From: Candidatus Poribacteria bacterium | GTDB lineage: Bacteria > Poribacteria > WGA-4E > WGA-3G | Reading direction: 5' to 3' | Length of the DNA stretch: 8,655 bases | Assembly (NCBI GenBank): GCA_007571355.1 | Contig: RKRO01000361.1 | Location: forward strand, 1-8,655 | Shown: piece after piece, positions 1 to 5,804 of the stretch | Position numbering within the stretch: the stretch's first letter is position 1 | Layout: each line of letters opens with the position of its first letter | Made by a program: the position numbers and the translations under genes | The notes under the pieces: generated by a model | What the model was told of the DNA's origin: nothing | The model's database searches: none | Seen by the model: only the letters and a program-made list of their open reading frames with translations

Positions 1-716
1 TTTCGGTTGGGCAAAATAAAATCCATAGTGCGTTTCTCAACAAAAGCATTTTTCTTGAGTTTATCTAAGTCGCCCCTCTCAAAACTAATTTCCATTTCAG
101 TTAATAGATTTCCGATAACGCTTTCCGGATTATTCCTCTGTTTCCCTGAGTAGGATCCCTTCTCCTTATATCGAATTAATGTATCAATCATCGCTTCAAC
201 CTCAAAGTTGAGTTTAGAGACACTCAGTTTTTTTAACTCAAAAAGCGGAAGAGTTCTGGATAGTATTGGAATTGTTGAGCCCTCATAGAAAATATTCACA
301 ACCCCTTTCCTAAAATTAGCACACTCTTGAATTTCGCGCAGAATCTTTGAATCAGACCATTCTTGTATAGAAGGTTTACCTGATTCTGCCTCGTTTAGCC
401 ATTGATCTCGATAGGTAAATTTTGAAAGTTCCTCATCATCAACAACACGAATAAAACTTACTAAACGTTTAAAAGATTCATTAGAAAAACCGGTCAGTGC
501 CAATAAAGCCTTTAATCCGTAAGTTCTTTCCAAAAGCAAATCCTCAATTATTTTTTTCGAGAGACCTCGATTCTGTATCTGATTTCTCAGAACCAGCAAA
601 GTCTCCCGCAAAACCGTGATATGCGCTTCGTATTCTTCCTCAAACCTTCTATCCTGAAACCAGAAGGTATTTTGCGTTAGGACAGTATTGACCTTTTCGT
701 CGGCAGTTCTCGCCAT
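1..716 (-). CDS. Partial protein, possible type II-like restriction endonuclease (5' part only)
   Basis: An open frame starts at the ATG at 716-714 and runs off the window edge, giving 238 complete codons and no stop. The start is supported by an AGGA Shine-Dalgarno at 726-729, nine bases upstream. The product is soluble-looking, helix-rich and charged, with no signal peptide. Near the visible end it reads SGKQRNNPESVIGNLL (about residues 190-205), then KRTMDFILPNR (228-238). A basic patch followed by a 'DFILPN' strand resembles the first acidic residue (D232) of PD-(D/E)xK restriction nucleases of the DpnII-like type, where a (D/E)xK strand would follow. That strand would lie outside the window, so the function is inferred and uncertain. 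Sampled lines are about 28-35% GC against about 57% in the neighbouring gene, which suggests horizontal acquisition. The gene lies 53 bp downstream of the DUF1553 gene on the same strand. No methyltransferase is visible. A different AT-rich accessory protein is possible. Confidence 0.6.
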   Translation of the reverse strand, partial: MARTADEKVNTVLTQNTFWFQDRRFEEEYEAHITVLRETLLVLRNQIQNRGLSKKIIEDLLLERTYGLKALLALTGFSNESFKRLVSFIRVVDDEELSKFTYRDQWLNEAESGKPSIQEWSDSKILREIQECANFRKGVVNIFYEGSTIPILSRTLPLFELKKLSVSKLNFEVEAMIDTLIRYKEKGSYSGKQRNNPESVIGNLLTEMEISFERGDLDKLKKNAFVEKRTMDFILPNR

Positions 717-725
717 TTCTTATTT

Positions 726-729
726 TCCT
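726..729 (-). promoter_or_regulatory. Ribosome binding site of the possible endonuclease gene
   Basis: The minus strand reads AGGA nine bases before the ATG at 716. It fixes that ATG as the start of the gene leaving the window on the left. Confidence 0.6.
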
Positions 730-769
730 AAATAGGGGCACTCGTGCTGGTATTATCAGCGGAGTAAAT

Positions 770-3700
770 CTAATATCGCGTAATTGTTTCATGTAAGTTC
801 AGTATCACCCGTGCGACGGAAGTCCATGCGGCGAGTTCGTCGGGTTCAATACCTTCTGTTACAGGGGCTTCACCTGTTACGATCAACGCGCCCGCAGCAT
901 CAAGGTTAGCAGTGTATTCAGCCCGATGCTTCTCATAGAGATTCGTCATAATCTCCAATTCCTTTGGCTCCGGTGGACGAGATAGCGTCCATTGATACGC
1001 CCAATTAATACGCTCAACAACGGATTCACCGCCCTCGCGGACAATCCGTGTTGCAAAGACACGCGCCGCCTCAACATAAGTCGAATCGTTAAGTAAGGTG
1101 AGTGCCTGCATCGGCGTGTTGGAGGTTGCGCGTTCTGCTGTACATTCCTGACGGCTCGGCGCATCAAACGCCATCATACTCGGATGCAAGAAAGTGCGCT
1201 GCCAATGTGTATAAAGCCCGCGGCGATATTGGCTTTCTCCCTTGTCGTGCACGTAGGTACGTTTTGGAAAATTCAAGTTCGAGTAGTACCCTATTGGTTG
1301 ATACGGTCTCACACTCGGACCGCCAATTTTGGGAACAAGGAGTCCACTCAATAGGAGTGCATTGTCGCGGATCGTCTCTGCATCGAGTCGCCAGCGTGAC
1401 TGGCGTGCAATTAATCGATTGTAAGCATCCTTTTCCTTCAAGACTTCTGTCGGTTTCGAGGATTGACGGTAAGCACTTGAGGTGACAATAAGTTTCACGA
1501 GATGTTTGACGTTCCACTCACTTTCCATAAATTCGACGGCGAGCCAGTCGAGTAGCTCAGGATGTACTGGCGGTTCACCTTGTGCCCCGAGGTCGTCTAA
1601 AACACGGGATAGCCCTGTTCCAAAGTAAAGTGCCCATAAACGATTCACAAAGGCACGCGCCGTCAACGGATTATCCTTTGAAACGATCCATCGTGCAAGT
1701 TCCAGTCGGGTCGGACGCCGGTTTTTGATACCCAGATCGCCAAGGAAACTCGGAATCATCGGTTCAACGATCTCACCAGAGTCGTCCAACCAGTTACCTC
1801 GCGGTAGCACGCGCGTCGTACGGGGTAACGTAGATTCAGTGGTAAGTGAGTAAGGAATCTGCTGCTCTATTTCGGCTTTCTGATTCCGCAAATCCGCCAT
1901 CTGGTTTCGGATACCGTCAAGTGCAGGCGTAATACGGCGATACGCCGCTGCAATCTGTTCGCGTTGACGTGTCGTTCTAACAGCAGAATCCACCTGAATT
2001 GCTGCGATGACTTGTTCAGTATGGGTGTGTTTTACCGCTGAACCGCGAGTCGTTGCAATCCCAGCCAAATCCCAATAAGCAGTGCCACCGAATTGCGCGA
2101 AAGCCATCCCATTTAGGACACTTCCGGGTTTCAACCCAACATCTGCTGGATTGACTTCAAGGCGAACCCATTCGCCAGCTGCGGGTAGCAGTCCCATTGG
2201 TTTGTGAGCAGGCGTGTCATTGCCAATCCCGCCGAATTCAATCTTGTCTTCACCCCAAAAAGCACGGTGATCCCAATTGCCATCATTCCATTGAAGCATA
2301 ACCGTTTTTGGGGGATTTTCAGGATCGATCCAGACATAAGCAAACAGCCGATCCCCCTCGGCGAGGGTGAACTTCCGATTCGCACCTCGGAAAGCGTGTT
2401 GGACAGTCTTTTCAGCTTCTGCTGTCTGGCGACGTGATAACAATTTACTGAAAACGGGTGCCTCATTCTTGCCCACAAACGTCCACGTGCCTTCAGTCCT
2501 CCCACCATTCGCCTGTGCGTCGTCCACCCAAGCGAAATCAGTCGGCTCTGTTGATTCGAGCATCGAACGAACCTCGTGCTCCCATTTCGTCTGCTCTGCT
2601 TCTAATCCGGGCGATGATGCCTTGAATACTCGGTCTAACTTTACCAATTCGACATCAAGTTCTTGGAGTGCTGATTCCTGTGAGGGGGTAGGTAACATCA
2701 CGACAGGTTCCCATTTACTACCGCCGCCGTAGACACCAGGGCCCTTGACATCCGCGAAGAACGCGGCGAAACTGTAAAAATCTTTTGCTGTGAAGGGATC
2801 AAACTTATGGTCGTGACACTGTGCACAGCCGAGGGTCGCGCCTAACCAGACGGATGCAGTTGTCCGTACCCGGTCTGCGGCATAAATCGCGAGGTATTCT
2901 TTCGCTTGTGCGCCGCCCTCAGAGGTTGTCTGATTCAGACGGTTATAACCGGAAGCCACCTTCTGTGCAGGTGTCGCGTTGGGTAGAAGATCACCAGCAA
3001 GGTTTTCGAGTGTGAACTGATCAAACGGCATATTGTCATTAAACGCTTTTATGACATAGTCGCGATAGGGCCAGACACTCACGTTTTCGTCAGCATGGTA
3101 ACCGCTCGTATCCGCGTAGCGCACGAGATCGAGCCAGTACATTGCCAACTGCTCACCGTACTGCGGTTTAGACAGCAGCCTATTAACAAGCGATTCATAA
3201 GCATCCGGACTTTCATCCCTTAAGAACTGCTCCACTTCAGCAGGTGTCGGCAGCAGCCCGGTCAGATCAAAGTTCAAACGCCGGATGAGCGTCCGTTTAT
3301 CCGCCTCTGCTGATGGCGCAAGCCCTTCTGTCTCCAATTTCCTAAGTATAAACGCGTCAATCGGGTTGCGTCCCCATGCTCTATTTTCGACAGTAGGCGG
3401 TTCAACCCGCTTCGGTAACTTGTAGCCCCAATGTTCTTCCCATTCGGCACCTTCGGCAATCCACTGAATAAGCGTGTCAATCTGTTCCTGTGTTGGCTGC
3501 CGATTGGAAACCTGCGGCGGCATCCGCTGATCAATATTTTCGTGTGTTATACGGAGAACGAGTTCACTATTTTCGGGTTCCCCCGGAACAATGATCGGGT
3601 AACCGCTCGGTGCAGAAAACGCACCTTCTTTGGTATCAAGCCGTAGGTTGGCTTGTCGGACTGCCGGATCGGGACCGTGGCAGGCGTAGCATTTATCCGA

Positions 3701-3853
3701 CAAGATCGGTCGGATATCGCGGTCAAATTGAAGTTTCTCGGCATCGGCGGGTTGTAACATCGCTGTCAGTCCAAAAAGGACGATTATAAAACCTGTCCAA
3801 CCGATGTGTGTCCATACTGAAGCATCTAAACGTAATAGCTGAGTCGGTAACAT
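770..3853 (-). CDS. Exported PSC1-DUF1549-DUF1553 (PSD1) cytochrome-like protein
   Basis: This is a 1027-residue protein of the family abundant in Planctomycetes and related phyla; its biochemical role is not firmly established. The N-terminus has a hydrophobic signal or anchor segment (about 19-31), then PADA before the mature part. A PSC1 cytochrome-c-like domain (about 41-113) carries a CYACH heme-binding motif at 55-59. DUF1549 (about 163-374) carries a second CxxCH, CAQCH, at 343-347. A beta-rich insert follows (about 455-605), then a coiled-coil-like stretch (about 626-665) and DUF1553 (about 711-970), including ARAFVNRLW and the SNTPMQALTLLND signature. An in-frame ATG at 3871 would add six residues. 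I prefer the ATG at 3853 because GGAGGGG sits nine bases before it, whereas the upstream ATG has no good ribosome site and lies almost at the predicted transcript start. The partner DUF1501 gene often found beside this family is not in the window. The two heme motifs suggest a periplasmic redox role, possibly tied to polysaccharide breakdown; this is inference. Confidence 0.93.
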   Translation of the reverse strand: MLPTQLLRLDASVWTHIGWTGFIIVLFGLTAMLQPADAEKLQFDRDIRPILSDKCYACHGPDPAVRQANLRLDTKEGAFSAPSGYPIIVPGEPENSELVLRITHENIDQRMPPQVSNRQPTQEQIDTLIQWIAEGAEWEEHWGYKLPKRVEPPTVENRAWGRNPIDAFILRKLETEGLAPSAEADKRTLIRRLNFDLTGLLPTPAEVEQFLRDESPDAYESLVNRLLSKPQYGEQLAMYWLDLVRYADTSGYHADENVSVWPYRDYVIKAFNDNMPFDQFTLENLAGDLLPNATPAQKVASGYNRLNQTTSEGGAQAKEYLAIYAADRVRTTASVWLGATLGCAQCHDHKFDPFTAKDFYSFAAFFADVKGPGVYGGGSKWEPVVMLPTPSQESALQELDVELVKLDRVFKASSPGLEAEQTKWEHEVRSMLESTEPTDFAWVDDAQANGGRTEGTWTFVGKNEAPVFSKLLSRRQTAEAEKTVQHAFRGANRKFTLAEGDRLFAYVWIDPENPPKTVMLQWNDGNWDHRAFWGEDKIEFGGIGNDTPAHKPMGLLPAAGEWVRLEVNPADVGLKPGSVLNGMAFAQFGGTAYWDLAGIATTRGSAVKHTHTEQVIAAIQVDSAVRTTRQREQIAAAYRRITPALDGIRNQMADLRNQKAEIEQQIPYSLTTESTLPRTTRVLPRGNWLDDSGEIVEPMIPSFLGDLGIKNRRPTRLELARWIVSKDNPLTARAFVNRLWALYFGTGLSRVLDDLGAQGEPPVHPELLDWLAVEFMESEWNVKHLVKLIVTSSAYRQSSKPTEVLKEKDAYNRLIARQSRWRLDAETIRDNALLLSGLLVPKIGGPSVRPYQPIGYYSNLNFPKRTYVHDKGESQYRRGLYTHWQRTFLHPSMMAFDAPSRQECTAERATSNTPMQALTLLNDSTYVEAARVFATRIVREGGESVVERINWAYQWTLSRPPEPKELEIMTNLYEKHRAEYTANLDAAGALIVTGEAPVTEGIEPDELAAWTSVARVILNLHETITRY

Positions 3854-3862
3854 TACAGAGTA

Positions 3863-3869
3863 CCCCTCC
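3863..3869 (-). promoter_or_regulatory. Ribosome binding site deciding the start of the PSD1 gene
   Basis: The minus strand reads GGAGGGG here, nine bases before the ATG at 3853-3851. The longer start at 3871 would lie upstream of this site with no good match of its own, so translation most likely begins at 3853. Confidence 0.7.
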
Positions 3870-3883
3870 ATTTATCTGCACAG

Positions 3884-3912
3884 GCAATACCATACGTCTT
3901 GCGCATTGTCAA
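3884..3912 (-). promoter_or_regulatory. Predicted sigma70-type promoter of the PSD1 gene
   Basis: On the minus strand a perfect TTGACA (-35) at 3912-3907 is followed after 17 bp by TATTGC (-10) at 3889-3884. The -10 is only a moderate match. Transcription would start near 3877, giving a short leader that contains the GGAGGGG site and supporting the ATG at 3853. Confidence 0.5.
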
Positions 3913-3915
3913 CCC

Positions 3916-3956
3916 CTATAGCAGTTCTTGAAATTGTTTATTGTACTATAGCACTT
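3916..3956. repeat. Pair of 11-bp direct repeats in the divergent promoter region
   Basis: CTATAGCAGTT (3916-3926) and CTATAGCACTT (3946-3956) match at 10 of 11 bases, and their starts are exactly 30 bp apart, about three helical turns. They lie just upstream of the -35 box of the leftward promoter. Same-face spacing fits a regulator binding site, but no regulator is encoded nearby. Each copy also contains a TATAG run that could be a chance -10-like sequence. Confidence 0.35.
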
Positions 3957-4038
3957 ACCTTGGAATATGTGCAAGAAAAATTGTGGAACGATTTAAGAGG
4001 AATGGCCAAGAGTTCACAACCGAAAACCAAATAATGTT

Positions 4039-4067
4039 TTGACACTGTTACCTATTTGTGTTAGAAT
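4039..4067 (+). promoter_or_regulatory. Strong predicted sigma70-type promoter of the LamG gene
   Basis: TTGACA at 4039-4044, a 17-bp spacer and TAGAAT at 4062-4067 form a near-consensus promoter. TG at 4059-4060 gives an extended -10. The start point would be near 4074, leaving a leader of about 28 bases that contains the ribosome site. Confidence 0.75.
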
Positions 4068-4086
4068 TACTTTAGTTCAAACACTT

Positions 4087-4094
4087 AAGGAGGG
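4087..4094 (+). promoter_or_regulatory. Near-perfect ribosome binding site of the LamG gene
   Basis: AAGGAGGG lies seven bases upstream of the ATG at 4102. With the near-consensus promoter it predicts high expression of the LamG protein. Confidence 0.8.
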
Positions 4095-4101
4095 TATATA
4101 A

Positions 4102-4878
4102 ATGCTGAGAGGTATATTCTTGTTAGGGCTTGCGGCGATGTGTGTGTTTGCTGTCGGGCTCGCTTATGCAATCGAGGCAGAGGATATCGTCGTCTATTAC
4201 TCTTTCGATAAGTTGAGCGGCGATACATTCAAAGATGATTCCGGAAACGGGAACGATGCTAAGTTGGTTGGGAAAGGTTCACTCGTTGCCGGTGCATTCA
4301 AACAAGCGGTTCGTCTCAACGGTGGGATCGTGCAGATGGAAGCGAACGATTTTATCGTCCCGATCGGCAAGAACGGTGAAATCACGATGGAAGCGTGGTT
4401 CTATCTCAACGAACACGCCGCATACGATGGCATCATCTCAATTGAAGCTGTCGATGCCGGATGTTGTGAGTTCCGGACGATGGTGAACCCGAACTTCAAT
4501 CCGTTCTGGGATGCCGGTCATCACGCAGACAAGAGTCTCGGGAACTTCCAATTTGAATTAGATGAGTGGGACCACTACGTGTTAGTCGCCGATGGCAAGG
4601 ACGGTAAGATCTATGTCAACGGCGAATTTATCGGCGAGCAGGTAGAGAATTTCACCTGGCCCGAGTTCAAAGAGGCAGCGATTTATATCGGCGCAGGTGA
4701 GAACCCCAACGTCCACAGGGTCGAAGACGCTATTATCGACGAAGTCGTCATTTACGCCAAGGCGTTGACTGAAGAGGAAGTCCAAGAATCCATGGAACTG
4801 AGTGTTCCAGGGGTGCTTGCAGTCGAAGCGCGTGATAAATTGGCAGTGACCTGGGGAGAACTGAAAACCGATTTCTAA
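4102..4878 (+). CDS. Secreted LamG (concanavalin A-like) domain protein
   Basis: This is a 258-residue exported protein. A signal peptide (residues 1-23, hydrophobic core FLLGLAAMCVFAVGL, likely cut after AYA) precedes one LamG / concanavalin A-like lectin-glucanase domain (about 28-225). Family hallmarks visible in order are VVYYSFDKLSGDTFKDDSGNGNDA-type opening at 30-53, a RLNG strand at 71-74, ITMEAWFYLNE at 94-104, WDHYVLVADGKDGKIYVNGE at 156-175, and DEVVIYAKALTEEEV at 213-227. Such domains bind glycans or proteins. There is no catalytic domain, so a binding or surface role is inferred rather than shown. A CC pair at 121-122 could form a disulfide or bind metal. After the domain comes a short tail ending in KLAVTWGELKTDF, with no anchor motif. 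The gene is monocistronic: it has a near-consensus promoter and ribosome site of its own, and is followed by a GC-rich hairpin. Confidence 0.9.
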   Translation: MLRGIFLLGLAAMCVFAVGLAYAIEAEDIVVYYSFDKLSGDTFKDDSGNGNDAKLVGKGSLVAGAFKQAVRLNGGIVQMEANDFIVPIGKNGEITMEAWFYLNEHAAYDGIISIEAVDAGCCEFRTMVNPNFNPFWDAGHHADKSLGNFQFELDEWDHYVLVADGKDGKIYVNGEFIGEQVENFTWPEFKEAAIYIGAGENPNVHRVEDAIIDEVVIYAKALTEEEVQESMELSVPGVLAVEARDKLAVTWGELKTDF

Positions 4879-4939
4879 CAACATTATAGTAAAGTTGGTA
4901 ATTGTTGAAACACACCACATAGAAGTGATACCTATCTGA

Positions 4940-4963
4940 TTCCCCCCTGCTTGCGGGGGGGAA
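4940..4963 (+). terminator. Possible transcription terminator hairpin after the LamG gene
   Basis: TTCCCCCCTG and CGGGGGGGAA can pair as a 10-bp stem (one T-G wobble) around a CTTG loop. It starts 61 bp after the LamG stop. No U-tract follows directly, since another G-run comes next; the nearest T-run is at 5002-5008. Termination is therefore plausible but not textbook, and it may simply be a repeat element. Confidence 0.4.
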
Positions 4964-5035
4964 GGGGGGTAGCCTTGTCCAAGTGTGCATTTATTTTCGG
5001 ATTTTTTTCAGGCAGGGCAGCTGCCAAGTGCGTCG

Positions 5036-5054
5036 GGGCGGGGTTGCCCCGCCC
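5036..5054. repeat. REP-like GC hairpin
   Basis: GGGCGGGG-TTG-CCCCGCCC is a perfect 8-bp inverted repeat with a three-base spacer. Related GGGGCGG-type cores occur at 5152-5158 and 8431-8451 in other non-coding gaps, which suggests a dispersed extragenic repeat family. Confidence 0.5.
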
Positions 5055-5098
5055 AGCAGTGACAGACAATCTGTAGATCTAATACTGAAACTCGCTTA

Positions 5099-5217
5099 AT
5101 ATGAAGTTTAAGAAAATATTTCGGTAATTCTATATTTTCTCCAGGACCGGTAGGGGCGGTTTGGCAGCGCACCGGACTTCCATAAAAATTACCGAATTTT
5201 TAAATTAATATTCATAT
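5099..5217. repeat. Imperfect long inverted repeat, possible MITE-like element
   Basis: Outer arms ATATGAA (5099-5105) and TTCATAT (5211-5217) enclose inner arms TTCGGTAATT (5120-5129) and AATTACCGAA (5187-5196). The gap between outer and inner arm is exactly 14 bp on both sides. A third pair, CCGGT (5147-5151) and ACCGG (5171-5175), lies nearer the centre around a GGGGCGG core. There is no room for a transposase. The element ends 15 bp before the start of the 5233 gene, so it may contribute the AT-rich leader or a structured 5' end. Confidence 0.45.
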
Positions 5218-5232
5218 CTACTTGGGGATCCT

Positions 5233-5625
5233 ATGAAATTTGGATTTTTATCAAAAATTTTTGAAGGTGCCTTGAGCATCGAAAAAACATACAACCAATG
5301 CGATAAGGCAATCGGGCAATTGAAAACCTATAACGAGAAACGTAAACAACCCGATTTTCGTATTTCTGATGAAGAAAAGGCGACTCTGGATGCCGTTGTC
5401 AATACTGCGGTGAACAACGCCAGCCGTATCATTGAAAAAGAGGGAGATCGGAACTGGCCCGGCGTGTTCCGAGAAATGCACAAAAACTTGGCGAACATTT
5501 ATATGGAACTTGACGAACACGATAAGGTTCGCGAAGCGTGTGAACGCCTCCACGCCTACGGCGAAGTCGGTAGATTGGATGCTGAAGAGGTCCTGGAAAC
5601 CCTCAAGGAAAAAGAGGAGTCTTAG
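5233..5625 (+). CDS. Hypothetical small helical protein, possibly TPR-like
   Basis: This is a 130-residue, charged, predicted all-helical protein with no signal peptide or membrane segment, so probably cytoplasmic. I do not recognise its family. The stretch at about 77-110 (FREMHKNLANIYMELDEHDKVREACERLHAYG) has the spacing of one TPR-like helical hairpin, which would imply a protein-binding role; this is inference. The C-terminus is rich in Glu and Lys. The start ATG at 5233 has only a GGGGA at 5224-5228, four bases away, a short and weak ribosome site. The gene stops with TAG at 5623-5625. A gap of 179 bp separates it from the BatA-like gene on the same strand, so co-transcription is possible but not shown. 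Codon use is like its neighbours, and overlapping frames in this region are much less protein-like. Confidence 0.7.
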   Translation: MKFGFLSKIFEGALSIEKTYNQCDKAIGQLKTYNEKRKQPDFRISDEEKATLDAVVNTAVNNASRIIEKEGDRNWPGVFREMHKNLANIYMELDEHDKVREACERLHAYGEVGRLDAEEVLETLKEKEES

Positions 5626-5792
5626 TATTCCTTGCGGTTCTATAAGGTTAGAGAGAAACTTCACAGCCCTTTACGTAAACCCGCCTTCCACTATGTTTCG
5701 GGCAACACACTTTAGAAGACCCCAAAAAAAGAGAAAGGTAAAAGCACTTCTAACAGCAAGTTCCGGAAACTTACGAGCTGCCCCGAAACCGC

Positions 5793-5798
5793 GGAGAG
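5793..5798 (+). promoter_or_regulatory. Ribosome binding site of the BatA-like gene
   Basis: GGAGAG lies six bases upstream of the ATG at 5805. It supports that start, which also places the first hydrophobic segment at the N-terminus as expected for the family. Confidence 0.7.
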
Positions 5799-5804
5799 AC
5801 AAAA

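Larger units (their letters stand above)
4879..5232. other. Intergenic region of 354 bp, hairpin-rich, no gene seen
   Basis: No coding frame here is convincing on either strand. The region holds a C/G hairpin at 4940-4963, a T-run at 5002-5008, a palindrome GGCAGCTGCC at 5016-5025, a perfect GC hairpin at 5036-5054 and an imperfect long inverted repeat at 5099-5217. It looks like a landing ground for REP- or MITE-type repeats between separately transcribed genes. Confidence 0.6.

Noticed and set aside
1102..1517. Long plus- and minus-strand ORFs inside the PSD1 gene
   Set aside because: They are shadows of the PSD1 coding frame with no ribosome site and no domain signatures.
5626..5804. Promoter for the BatA-like gene in the gap before it
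   Set aside because: No pair of -35 and -10 boxes with acceptable spacing stood out. Only a small AAGTT/AACTT hairpin at 5758-5772 was seen, too weak to assign a role.
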